Under the pieces are notes generated by a model. That model saw nothing but the letters and a program-made list of their open reading frames with translations. It ran no database searches and was not told the DNA's origin. Of a stretch of 64,000 nt of DNA, positions 8,059 through 16,338 are shown piece after piece. The stretch is taken from NCBI GenBank assembly GCA_964581815.1, contig CAZORE010000026.1, positions 1 through 64,000 of the forward strand, given 5' to 3'. This stretch comes from Trebonia sp964581815 (lineage in GTDB: Bacteria; Actinomycetota; Actinomycetes; Streptosporangiales; Streptosporangiaceae). Position numbers and translations under genes: made by a program. Every line of letters begins with the position of its first letter. Position 1 is the first letter of the stretch.

Positions 8059-10307
8059 TAGCCAAAGATAGCCGGGAGGGTCGCGGTCCAGGCGCTCTCG
8101 AGCTCCGGCAGGGAAATCGCAAAGGCGCCTTCGACCGTGAGGGTGTCACCGACGGCGACGCCGAGAACCGTGGCGGGGACGTCATGATCGGCGGAAAGGG
8201 CGGCGAACTCCTTCTCCCGGCCGGGAACGACCGAGACGAGCGCCCGGCCAGCGGACTCGCTGAACAGCGCGGTGAACCAGTCGCCTGGCAGCACCACCGC
8301 GCAGCCACGGCCGCCGTGCAGGCACGCCTCGGCCAGCGCGATCGCCAGGCCGCCGTCGGAAAGGTCATGCGCGCTGGCCAGCAGGCCAGCGGACGCGGCG
8401 GCGACGATCAGGGTGGCCAGCCTGCGTTCGGCATCAAGGTCAACGGCCGGCGGGCGGCCGCCGTGATGCCGGTGGGCGACCTCGGCCCACGCGGACCCGC
8501 CGAACTCGTCGCGGGTCGTGCCGAGCAGCACTACCTCGGCGCCCTCGACACCGAAGCCGGCGCCGAGCCGCTTCCTGACGTCGTCGTGCACGCCGAGCAC
8601 GCCGATCACCGGGGTCGGGTGGATCGCGGTCGCGCCGGTCTGGTTGTACAGGCTGACGTTGCCGCCGGTGACCGGGATGCCGAGGGACTTGCACCCGTCC
8701 GCGAGGCCGCGGACCGCCTCCGCGAGCTGCCACATGACGGCCGGGTCTTCCGGCGAGCCGAAGTTGAGGCAGTTGGTCACCGCGATGGGAACGGCGCCGG
8801 TCATCGCGACGTTCCTGTACGCCTCGGCGAGCGCGAGCTTGGTCCCCTGGTACGGGTCGAGCGTGCAGTACCGGCCGTTGCCGTCGGTGGCCAGGGCGAT
8901 GCCGAGGCCCGTCTCCTCGGCGACGCGGACCAGGCCGCCGTCTTCCGGCATCGCGAGCACCGTGTTGCCGCGCACCAGGCTGTCGTACTGCTGGGTGACC
9001 CAGCGCTTGTCGGCCAGCCCGGGCGAGCCGAGCAGGCTGAGCAGGGTGCCGCGGAGCGCCGGGCCGTCCGCCGGCCGGGCCAGCCGCTCGGGCCCGTCGG
9101 CCTGGAGCGCGTCGAGACCCTCGGGCCGGGCGAACGGCCGCTGGTAGACCGGGCCGTCGGCGGCGGTCCGCGGCGGGATCTCGACGACGGTGCCGCCGCG
9201 CCAGGTCATGGTGAGCAGGCCGTCCCCGGTGACCTCGCCGATCACCGTGGCCTCGACGTCCCACTTGCGGCAGATGGCCATGAACGCAGCCACGCGTTCC
9301 GGCTTGACCACGGCCATCATGCGTTCCTGCGACTCGCTCATCAGGATCTCGGCCGGAGTCAGGCTTGGGTCGCGCAGCGGTATGGCGTCCATGTCCACGA
9401 ACATGCCGCCGTCACCGCCCGCGGACAGCTCCGTCGTGGCGCAGGCGACGCCAGCCGCGCCCAGGTCCTGTATGCCCTCGACCAGGTCCGCCGCGTACAG
9501 CTCAAGGCAGCACTCGACGAGCAGCTTCTCCATGAACGGGTCGCCCACCTGCACCGAGGGCCGCTTCGCCGACTTTCCGCCGTCATCGCCGAACGTTGCG
9601 CTGGCCAGCACGGAGGCGCCGCCGACACCGTCGGGGCCGGTCCGCGAGCCGAACAGGATGACCTTGTTACCCAGTCCGTGCGCGACCGCGGCCTTGAGGT
9701 CGTCGTGTCGCATGACCCCCACGCACAGCGCGTTGACCAGCGGGTTTCCGGCATAGCTCGGGTCGAAGGCGAGCTCTCCGCCGATGTTCGGCAGGCCGAG
9801 GCAGTTGCCGTAGAAGGAGATGCCGGAAACGACGCCGGGCAGGACCCGGGCCGTGTCATGGGCGTCGGCGGGGCCGAACCGCAGCGCGTCCATCACCGCG
9901 ACCGGCCGGGCGCCCATCGCCAGGATGTCGCGCACGATCCCGCCGATACCGGTCGCCGCCCCCTGGTGCGGCTCGACGAACGACGGGTGGTTGTGGCTCT
10001 CGATCTTGAAGGTGACCGCGTAGCCCTGCCCGATGTCGACCACCCCGGCGTTCGCCCCGATGCCGGCCAGCAGGTACTGCGCCTGGTCAGCGTTGGGCGC
10101 GAGGTTGCGCAGGTGCACCTTGGACGACTTGTAGGAGCAGTGCTCGCTCCACATGACCGAGTAGAGCGCGAGCTCCGCGGCGGTCGGGCGGCGGCCGAGG
10201 ATGTCGCGGACCTTCTGGTACTCATCAGTGGTGAGGCCGAGTTCCTTGTAGGGCTGCTGCGTATCCGGGGTCGCGGCGGCAACCTCGACGGTGTCCTCGC
10301 CGCTCAC
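8058..10307 (-). CDS. purL: Phosphoribosylformylglycinamidine synthase subunit PurL
   Basis: ATP-dependent synthetase subunit of the three-part FGAM synthase (PurS/PurL/PurQ), converting FGAR to FGAM with ammonia from PurQ. 749 residues is the size of the small bacterial PurL. Visible motifs: YSVMWSEHCSYKSS near the N-terminus, FKIESHNHPS, GIGDI-like GIGGIVRDILAMGARP, and ALATDGNGRYC. GTG at 10307 overlaps the purQ stop by four bases (GTGA). The frame is open further upstream across purQ, but that stretch is an out-of-frame shadow. Confidence 0.97.
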   Translation of the reverse strand: MSGEDTVEVAAATPDTQQPYKELGLTTDEYQKVRDILGRRPTAAELALYSVMWSEHCSYKSSKVHLRNLAPNADQAQYLLAGIGANAGVVDIGQGYAVTFKIESHNHPSFVEPHQGAATGIGGIVRDILAMGARPVAVMDALRFGPADAHDTARVLPGVVSGISFYGNCLGLPNIGGELAFDPSYAGNPLVNALCVGVMRHDDLKAAVAHGLGNKVILFGSRTGPDGVGGASVLASATFGDDGGKSAKRPSVQVGDPFMEKLLVECCLELYAADLVEGIQDLGAAGVACATTELSAGGDGGMFVDMDAIPLRDPSLTPAEILMSESQERMMAVVKPERVAAFMAICRKWDVEATVIGEVTGDGLLTMTWRGGTVVEIPPRTAADGPVYQRPFARPEGLDALQADGPERLARPADGPALRGTLLSLLGSPGLADKRWVTQQYDSLVRGNTVLAMPEDGGLVRVAEETGLGIALATDGNGRYCTLDPYQGTKLALAEAYRNVAMTGAVPIAVTNCLNFGSPEDPAVMWQLAEAVRGLADGCKSLGIPVTGGNVSLYNQTGATAIHPTPVIGVLGVHDDVRKRLGAGFGVEGAEVVLLGTTRDEFGGSAWAEVAHRHHGGRPPAVDLDAERRLATLIVAAASAGLLASAHDLSDGGLAIALAEACLHGGRGCAVVLPGDWFTALFSESAGRALVSVVPGREKEFAALSADHDVPATVLGVAVGDTLTVEGAFAISLPELESAWTATLPAIFG

Positions 10308-10993
10308 GCCCGCGCCCCCAGCCGGACCCGTCCGAGCGCGTGCACGACCGAAGTAAAGAAGCCGAGCCCGTCGGACGACGGCCCGGTCAGCGGGTCGATG
10401 GCGTGCTCCGGGTGCGGCATCAGGCCGAACACGTTGCCCTCGGCGTTGCAGATGCCCGCGATGTCGCGGGCGGAGCCGTTGGGCGCGCCGTCGGCGTACC
10501 TGACGACCACCCGGCCGGAGCGCTCCAGCTCGTCCAGGGTCGCCTCGTCGGCGACGAAGGCGCCCTCGCCGTTCTTGACCGGCACGGTGAGCAGCTCGGC
10601 GCCAGTGAAGCCCTCGGTCCACGGGGTTCGCACGTTACTCACGGTGAGCCGCACGTTGGCGTGGATGAACCGCAGGCCCGCGTTCCGCGTCAGCGCGCCG
10701 GGGAGCAGGTGCGCCTCGCAGAGGATCTGGAAGCCGTTGCAGATGCCGAGCACCGGCAGTCCGGCCCGCGCCGCGGGGACCAGCTCGGCCATCACCGGCG
10801 AGAACCTCGCGATGGCGCCGCAGCGCAGGTAGTCGCCGTAGGAGAAACCGCCGGGCAGGATCACCGCGTCGACGCCGCGAAGGTCGCGGTCCGCGTGCCA
10901 GAGCCGGGCCGGCTCGGCTCCCGCGTACCGCACGGCCCGGGCCGCATCGGTGTCGTCGAGTGATCCGGGGAACGTGACAACGCCTATCCGCAC
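10304..10993 (-). CDS. purQ: FGAM synthase glutaminase subunit PurQ
   Basis: Class I glutamine amidotransferase that releases ammonia for PurL. 229 residues, starting MRIGVVTFPGSLDDTDAARA from GTG 10993. The nucleophile elbow VLGICNGFQIL and the catalytic His-Glu pair MPHPEHAID are both present. Overlaps purL by four bases. Its upstream neighbour is not purS, as usual, but an RsbW-like gene, with about 50 bp between. Confidence 0.97.
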   Translation of the reverse strand: MRIGVVTFPGSLDDTDAARAVRYAGAEPARLWHADRDLRGVDAVILPGGFSYGDYLRCGAIARFSPVMAELVPAARAGLPVLGICNGFQILCEAHLLPGALTRNAGLRFIHANVRLTVSNVRTPWTEGFTGAELLTVPVKNGEGAFVADEATLDELERSGRVVVRYADGAPNGSARDIAGICNAEGNVFGLMPHPEHAIDPLTGPSSDGLGFFTSVVHALGRVRLGARA

Positions 10994-11043
10994 GCTGGAG
11001 AGCTTACCTGACCTGCCCTGACCAGCTGACTACGATCCGCGTC

Positions 11044-11550
11044 TCACGCGCTGCGGCGCAGCGGGCCCGCCCACTCAAGGCGCTTGTCGAGCACGACCCG
11101 GGTCCCCCGGCCCGGCGCGGTGCGCAGTTTCACGTCGTCGACGCACGCCCGCATGATCGCGAGCCCCCGCCCCGACTCCGCGAGGCCCGCGACGTCCCCC
11201 GCCCCGCGGTCAGCGGTAGCGCGGTCAGCGGTAGCGCGGCGGACCCGGCCGAGCCGCGTCGGCCAGCCCTGGCCCGTTACCCCAGGGGCGTAGCCCCGGC
11301 CCACGTCCGTGACCTCGACACGGCAGCCGGCCCGGTCGACGGTCGCCGCCACCGAGTAGGCCGGCGCGGACTCCCCCGCGTGCAGCACGACGTTGGTGCA
11401 CGCCTCGGTGGCCGCGAGCAGGATGTCATCGACTGATTCTTCATTGACGCCGATCTCCCGCAGCGTGTCACCGAGAACGCGGCGCATGACGGGAACGCTA
11501 ACCAGTTCCCGTTCGAACACCAGACAGAATCGGACCTTAGGCCGAGTCAT
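11044..11550 (-). CDS. RsbW-like serine kinase/anti-sigma-type ATP-binding protein
   Basis: A 168-residue GHKL ATPase of the anti-sigma/serine-kinase group. It shows the N box DDILLAATEACTNVVLHAG, G1 DVGRGYAPG and G2 SGRGLAIMRACVDDV. ATG 11550 follows ACGGAG; a GTG five codons upstream is also possible. A 15-bp direct repeat (11206-11235, twice) encodes ATADRATADR in the loop before G2. These proteins usually bind a sigma factor or phosphorylate an anti-anti-sigma factor; no such partner is adjacent. It stands between purS and purQ in the purine operon, an unexpected place. Confidence 0.8.
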   Translation of the reverse strand: MTRPKVRFCLVFERELVSVPVMRRVLGDTLREIGVNEESVDDILLAATEACTNVVLHAGESAPAYSVAATVDRAGCRVEVTDVGRGYAPGVTGQGWPTRLGRVRRATADRATADRGAGDVAGLAESGRGLAIMRACVDDVKLRTAPGRGTRVVLDKRLEWAGPLRRSA

Positions 11551-11626
11551 TCGCTCCGTTCTCACAACTTCGTGATTTCCCGCGACACGCCGCTGTAATC
11601 AAACTTGTCGATACGTGCCTGTCGGC

Positions 11627-11872
11627 TCAGTCCGTGGTATGGAGCGCGAATTCCTCGATCACCGGATTGGCGAGCAGTTCCCTGGCCAGTTCTTCGACGG
11701 CGGCGAGTGCCTGCCCGTCGGCCGGCCCGTCAAGCTCAAGCTCAAAACGCTTTCCCTGGCGCACGCCCGTCACCGCGCCGAAACCGAGCCGGTGTGACGC
11801 GCTGAGCACCGCCTCACCCTGCGGATCGTGGATCTCCGGCTTGAGCATGACATCGACGATCACTTTGGCCAC
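11627..11872 (-). CDS. purS: FGAM synthase subunit PurS
   Basis: Small structural subunit that bridges PurL and PurQ. 81 residues, the normal size: MAKVIVDVMLKPEIHDPQGE, then LGFGAVTGVRQGKRFELELD, then ELLANPVIEEFAL. GTG 11872 is preceded by AGAGGA; the longer open frame upstream is not PurS-like. First gene of the leftward purine operon and divergent from the dehydrogenase operon, so the purine promoter lies between 11873 and 12077. Confidence 0.95.
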   Translation of the reverse strand: MAKVIVDVMLKPEIHDPQGEAVLSASHRLGFGAVTGVRQGKRFELELDGPADGQALAAVEELARELLANPVIEEFALHTTD

Positions 11873-12077
11873 GTGAGCTGTCCTCTCCGAGGGGAGCCCC
11901 CGTAACGCACCATGGAATCGGGTGCGCAACACGGGGCATATATCGTCTGGTGCGTGAACGTATTGTGCGCCCAGCCTCGCGGCTAACGCCCATGAAGCGT
12001 ACAGTCGCGGGGCGTCCAACCTGGTCAGGCCGGCGATGGCGATCCCACCGTACGGCCACCACGAGAAGGAGTGGCAC

Positions 12078-13151
12078 TTGACTGCCGAGACCATCCAACT
12101 CCTCACGCCAGAAGGCGAGCGGGTCGATCATCCCGAGTACCCACTCGACGGCGCGGATGTCCGGGGCATGTACCGCGACATGGTGCTCGTGCGGCGGATC
12201 GACAGTGAGGCGATCGCGCTGCAGCGCCAGGGCGAGCTCGGCCTGTGGGCGTCCCTGCTCGGCCAGGAGGCCGCGCAGATCGGTTCCGCCCGCGCCCTGT
12301 CACCCAAGGACATGGCCTTCCCCTCGTACCGCGAGCACGGCGTCGCCTGGTGCCGCGGCCTCGACCCGCTGCGGCTGCTCGAGATGTTCCGCGGCGTCAC
12401 GCACGGCGCCTGGGACCCGGAGGAGCACAAGTTCCACCTCTACACGATCGTCATCGGCGACCAGACGCTGCACGCCACCGGGTACGCGATGGGTATACAG
12501 CGCGACGGCGGCGAGGACGAGGCGGTGATCGCGTACTTCGGCGACGGCGCGACCAGCCAGGGTGACGTCAGCGAGGCGTTCGCCTGGGCGTCGGTGTTCA
12601 ACGCCCCGTTGGTCTTCTTCTGCCAGAACAACCAGTTCGCCATCTCCGCACCGCCGGAGCGGCAGAGCCGGGTGCCGATCTACCAGCGGGCGGCCGGCTT
12701 CGGGTTTCCGGGTATCCGGGTCGACGGCAACGACGTGCTCGCCTGCTACGCGGTGACCCGCCAAGCGCTGCGGGCCGTCCGCGAGGGCGAGGGGCCGGTG
12801 CTCATCGAGGCCTATACCTACCGCATGGGCGCGCACACCACCACCGACGACGCGACCAGGTACCGGCTCGCCAGCGAGCTTGAGGCCTGGCGGCTGCGGG
12901 ACCCGATCGAGCGCGTGCGGTCCTACCTGGCCCGCACCGGCGAGGCGGACGGCGCCTTCTTCGAGCAGGTCGCGGCAGAGGCGGACGAGCTGGCCGTCAA
13001 GCTGCGCGCCGACTGCCTCGCGCTGCCCGACCCGCCGCCGCTCGCGCTGTTCGACCACGTGTACGCGGGGCACAACGCGGTACTCGACGCCGAGCGGGCC
13101 CAGTACGCGGCTTACCTGGCGGGGTTCGAGGAGAAGGGAGCCGGGCGGTGA
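12078..13151 (+). CDS. 2-oxoacid (pyruvate or branched-chain) dehydrogenase E1 alpha
   Basis: Thiamine-diphosphate subunit that decarboxylates a 2-oxoacid. 357 residues from a TTG at 12078, chosen because AGAAGGAG lies 6 nt upstream; an ATG at 12036 has no such site. The ThDP motif GDGATSQGDVSEAFAWASVF...NN is intact, as are LLGQEAAQIG and YRMGAHTTTDD (phosphorylation-loop region). Sequence alone does not decide between pyruvate and branched-chain substrates; the pattern resembles both. First gene of an E1alpha-E1beta-E2 operon; no E3 is adjacent. Confidence 0.88.
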   Translation: MTAETIQLLTPEGERVDHPEYPLDGADVRGMYRDMVLVRRIDSEAIALQRQGELGLWASLLGQEAAQIGSARALSPKDMAFPSYREHGVAWCRGLDPLRLLEMFRGVTHGAWDPEEHKFHLYTIVIGDQTLHATGYAMGIQRDGGEDEAVIAYFGDGATSQGDVSEAFAWASVFNAPLVFFCQNNQFAISAPPERQSRVPIYQRAAGFGFPGIRVDGNDVLACYAVTRQALRAVREGEGPVLIEAYTYRMGAHTTTDDATRYRLASELEAWRLRDPIERVRSYLARTGEADGAFFEQVAAEADELAVKLRADCLALPDPPPLALFDHVYAGHNAVLDAERAQYAAYLAGFEEKGAGR

Positions 13152-14131
13152 CGCGGATCACGCTCTCCCGCGCCCTGAACGAGGGACTACGGCGGGCCCT
13201 CGAGGCCGACGAGAAGGTAATGATCATGGGGGAGGACGTCGGCAGGCTCGGCGGCGTCTTCCGGGTGACCGACGGGCTGCAGAAGGACTTCGGCGAGCAC
13301 CGCGTGGTGGACACCCCGCTGGCCGAGTCCGGCATCATCGGCACCGCGATCGGCCTCGCACTGCGCGGCTACCGGCCGGTCTGCGAGATCCAGTTCGACG
13401 GCTTCGTCTACCCGGCGACCGACCAGATCGTCAGCCAGCTCGCCAAGATGCGGTCCCGGTCCCGCGGGCGCGTGGCGCTGCCCGTCGTGATCCGCATTCC
13501 GTTCGGCGGCGGCATCGGGGCGGTCGAGCACCACAGTGAGTCGCCCGAGATCTTCTTCGCGCACACCGCGGGCCTCCGCGTGGTCGCCTGCGCCGATCCC
13601 GCGGACGCGTTCGCCATGATCCAGCTGGCCATCGCCGGAGAGGACCCGGTGATCTTCTTCGAGCCCAAGCGGCGCTACTGGGACAAGGCCGAGGTCGACC
13701 TGACGGCGCCGCCGAGCGACGCGCTTCCCCTCGACAAGGCGCGCGTCGTGCAGCCGGGGGACGACGTCACCTTGCTGAGCTACGGGCCGCTGGTCCGTAC
13801 GTGCCTGGAGGCGGCGATCGCGGCCCGCGAGGACGGCAAGTCCATCGAGGTGATCGACCTGCGGTCGCTGTCACCGCTTGACATGGAGACGATCACCGCG
13901 TCGGTCGCCCGCACCGGCCGCTGCGTCGTCACTCACGAGGCGCCCGTCTACGGAGGGCTCGGCGGTGAGATCGCCGCCCGGGTGACCGAGCAGTGCTTCT
14001 ATCACCTGGAAGCTCCCGTGCTGCGGGTCGGCGGTTTCGCCGTGCCGTACCCGCCCGCGAGAACCGAAGACCATTACCTGCCCGACCTGGACCGCATCCT
14101 CGACGCGGTCGACCGGACGTTTACCTACTGA
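13148..14131 (+). CDS. 2-oxoacid dehydrogenase E1 beta
   Basis: Beta subunit of the E1 heterotetramer. 327 residues, with MIMGEDVGRLGGVFRVTDGL, LAESGIIGTAIGLALRGYRP, EIQFDGFVYPATDQI and HHSESPEIFFAHTAGL. The GTG start overlaps the E1 alpha stop (GTGA), a coupled pair. The C-terminal transketolase domain VTHEAPVYGGLGGEIAA is complete. Substrate range is undetermined. Confidence 0.93.
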   Translation: MTRITLSRALNEGLRRALEADEKVMIMGEDVGRLGGVFRVTDGLQKDFGEHRVVDTPLAESGIIGTAIGLALRGYRPVCEIQFDGFVYPATDQIVSQLAKMRSRSRGRVALPVVIRIPFGGGIGAVEHHSESPEIFFAHTAGLRVVACADPADAFAMIQLAIAGEDPVIFFEPKRRYWDKAEVDLTAPPSDALPLDKARVVQPGDDVTLLSYGPLVRTCLEAAIAAREDGKSIEVIDLRSLSPLDMETITASVARTGRCVVTHEAPVYGGLGGEIAARVTEQCFYHLEAPVLRVGGFAVPYPPARTEDHYLPDLDRILDAVDRTFTY

Positions 14132-14146
14132 CCTGGGGGAACCAGC

Positions 14147-15598
14147 GTGCGCAAGGAATTCAGGCTCCCCGACGTAGGGGAGGGCCTCACCGAGGCCGAC
14201 ATCGTGTCCTGGCACGTCAAGCCCGGTGACACCGTGACGATCAATCAGATCATCGTGGACATCGAGACGGCGAAGGCAGTCGTCGAGCTACCCAGCCCGT
14301 ACGCGGGCACCGTCAGCGCCCTGCTGGTGGACGCGGGCCAGACGGTGGACGTGGGAACCCCGATCATCGCGGTTGAGGTCCCGGGTGCGGACGACGGGCC
14401 GACGGAGCAGGAACCCGCCAGGCAGGAGCCGGAAACAGCGGAGGACGCGCCGCAGGACACCCCGCCCGCACGCCAGCCGGTGCTCGTCGGCTACGGCGTC
14501 AAGCCGGGCTCGACCAGCCGCCGGCCGCGGAAGAAGCCGCCGACGCGGCCCGGCTCCTACCCGGCCACCCCGTCGATGCCGGGCGCCGGCGGCGGTCAGG
14601 GGGCAGGTCCCGCCTCCCCTCCCCGCCCTCCCTTCCCATCCGGCATCCAGCTTCCCCCCGGCGTGCCCGCGCCGCCGCGGGCGCCGTCCGCCGGGCAAAC
14701 ACGTTCGCGCGCCCTGGCGAAGCCGCCCGTGCGGCGCCTGGCCAGGGACCTCGGCGTCGACCTCGGCGGGCTGGCGGGCACCGGGCCGGAAGGCCTGGTC
14801 ACCCGGGAGGACGTGGAGCGCGCCGCCGACGCGGTAACCGCGGCCCCCGGCCACGGGCCGCAGGCGGGCGCGGCGGCGCAGGCAGCCCCCGGGCCCGCCG
14901 CCGAGGAGCGGATCCCGGTGCGCGGGGTGCGCAAGCACACCGCCGCGGCAATGGTGGCGAGCGCGTTCACCGCGCCCCACGTGACCGAGTTCCTCCAGGT
15001 GGACGTCACCGAGACGATGGCCGCCACGCGCCGGGCGCGCGAGCTGCCCGAGTTCGCGGGCATCAAGGTGTCGCCGCTGCTGTTCGTGGCGAAGGCGCTG
15101 CTTATCGCGGCGGGCAGGCACCCCATGATCAACTCCTCGTGGGACGAGGCCGCGCGGGAGATCGTGGTCAAGCGGCCGGTCAACCTCGGCATCGCCGTCG
15201 CCGCCGAGCGCGGGCTTATCGTGCCGAACGTGAAGGGCGCCGACGCCCTGCCGCTCGCCGGGCTGGCCCGCGCGATCGACGAGCTGGCGGCGACGGCGCG
15301 GGCCGGCAAGGCGACGCCGGCCGACCTGGCGGGCGGGACGATCACCATCACGAACGTGGGCGTGTTCGGCGTCGACACCGGGACGCCGATCCTGATGCCC
15401 GGGGAGGCCGCGATCCTGGCCTTCGGGATGGTGCGCGACATGCCCTGGGTGGTGGCCGGCGAACTGGCCGTGCGCAAGGTGACGACGCTCTCGCTCTCCT
15501 TCGACCACCGGATCGTGGACGGAGAACTGGGCTCAGCGGTGCTTCGGGACGTAGGCTCAATGCTGGAAGACCCGGTGCGCATGCTCGCCTGGTCTTAG
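14147..15598 (+). CDS. Dihydrolipoamide acyltransferase E2
   Basis: Core acyltransferase of the complex. 483 residues: one lipoyl domain with the lipoylated Lys43 (ETAKAVVELPSP), a long Pro/Ala-rich linker (about 95-195), a peripheral-subunit-binding domain (KPPVRRLARDLGVDLGGLAG) and the catalytic domain ending with DHRIVDGELG (His and Asp of the active site). GTG start with GGGGG upstream, 15 bp after E1 beta. A single lipoyl domain is common in branched-chain-type E2. Confidence 0.94.
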   Translation: MRKEFRLPDVGEGLTEADIVSWHVKPGDTVTINQIIVDIETAKAVVELPSPYAGTVSALLVDAGQTVDVGTPIIAVEVPGADDGPTEQEPARQEPETAEDAPQDTPPARQPVLVGYGVKPGSTSRRPRKKPPTRPGSYPATPSMPGAGGGQGAGPASPPRPPFPSGIQLPPGVPAPPRAPSAGQTRSRALAKPPVRRLARDLGVDLGGLAGTGPEGLVTREDVERAADAVTAAPGHGPQAGAAAQAAPGPAAEERIPVRGVRKHTAAAMVASAFTAPHVTEFLQVDVTETMAATRRARELPEFAGIKVSPLLFVAKALLIAAGRHPMINSSWDEAAREIVVKRPVNLGIAVAAERGLIVPNVKGADALPLAGLARAIDELAATARAGKATPADLAGGTITITNVGVFGVDTGTPILMPGEAAILAFGMVRDMPWVVAGELAVRKVTTLSLSFDHRIVDGELGSAVLRDVGSMLEDPVRMLAWS

Positions 15599-15626
15599 CA
15601 AGCCCGGTTCGTGATTGGGGTCAGGG

Positions 15627-16259
15627 ATGTCGCTGCGCACGTTCCGCGACGCGCTGATAGTGATGGGCGCGTTCCTCGCGGTGATCTGGGTCCTCCAGGT
15701 GGTCAACTGGGCGGATGGGTACCGGCTCGACCTGCAGCTCGGCATCCTGCCCGAGCACGTGAGCAGGCTGCCGGAGATCTTCACCGCGCCGTTCCTGCAT
15801 TTCTCCTGGCAGCACATCGAGGGCAACTCGGTGCCGCTCTTCGTGCTGGGCGTCCTCGCCGCTTACCGCTCCATCGCGCGGTTCCTCATCGCCACGCTGA
15901 TCATCGCGGTCACCAGCGGGCTGGCCGTGTGGCTGTTCCAGAGCAGCAACGAGCTCACGGTCGGGGCCTCTGGCCTGATCTTCGGCTACTTCGGCTACGT
16001 CCTGGTCCGCGGGTTCTTCGACCGTAACCTCGTCGACATCGGCGTGGGCCTGGTCGCCGGCGTGCTGTACTGGACGATCCTCCAGGTGGCCATACCCGGC
16101 ACGCCCGGGGTGAGCTGGATCGGCCACGTCGGCGGCCTCGTTGGCGGCGTGGCCGCCGCCTGGGCGCTGCGGACGCGGAGCAGCCGCCCGGCGGTCGCCG
16201 CCCGCCCGGCGGCCAAGTCGGTGGACGACCTGCTGCGGGAGCTCAAGGAGCAGGGGTGA
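15627..16259 (+). CDS. Rhomboid family intramembrane serine protease
   Basis: Polytopic membrane protease of about 210 residues with six predicted helices. The catalytic pair is visible: serine in ELTVGASGLIFGYFGY and histidine in WIGHVGGLVGG. FLHFSWQHIEGNSVPLFVLG is the typical HxxxN region of helix 2. ATG 15627 is 6 nt after GGGG; a TTG four codons upstream is less likely. It follows the E2 gene by 28 bp but has no obvious link to it. The hairpin downstream ends the unit. Confidence 0.92.
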   Translation: MSLRTFRDALIVMGAFLAVIWVLQVVNWADGYRLDLQLGILPEHVSRLPEIFTAPFLHFSWQHIEGNSVPLFVLGVLAAYRSIARFLIATLIIAVTSGLAVWLFQSSNELTVGASGLIFGYFGYVLVRGFFDRNLVDIGVGLVAGVLYWTILQVAIPGTPGVSWIGHVGGLVGGVAAAWALRTRSSRPAVAARPAAKSVDDLLRELKEQG

Positions 16260-16291
16260 TCGCCCGCGTCATCGCGCCGATCACCGCCCAG

Positions 16292-16328
16292 CGGGTGGCG
16301 GTGCAGTTTAGTTACTGACCGCCACCCG
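16292..16328. terminator. Hairpin between convergent rhomboid and acyl-CoA dehydrogenase genes
   Basis: Perfect 11-bp stem: CGGGTGGCGGT (16292-16302) with ACCGCCACCCG (16318-16328), 15-nt loop. It lies between two converging stops, so it probably works in both directions. No long T-run. Confidence 0.65.
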
Positions 16329-16338
16329 GGCCGGAACG

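Noticed and set aside
8184..10832. 882-codon plus-strand frame opposite purL/purQ
   Set aside because: Antisense shadow of the purine genes; composition Arg/Gly-rich, no family pattern.
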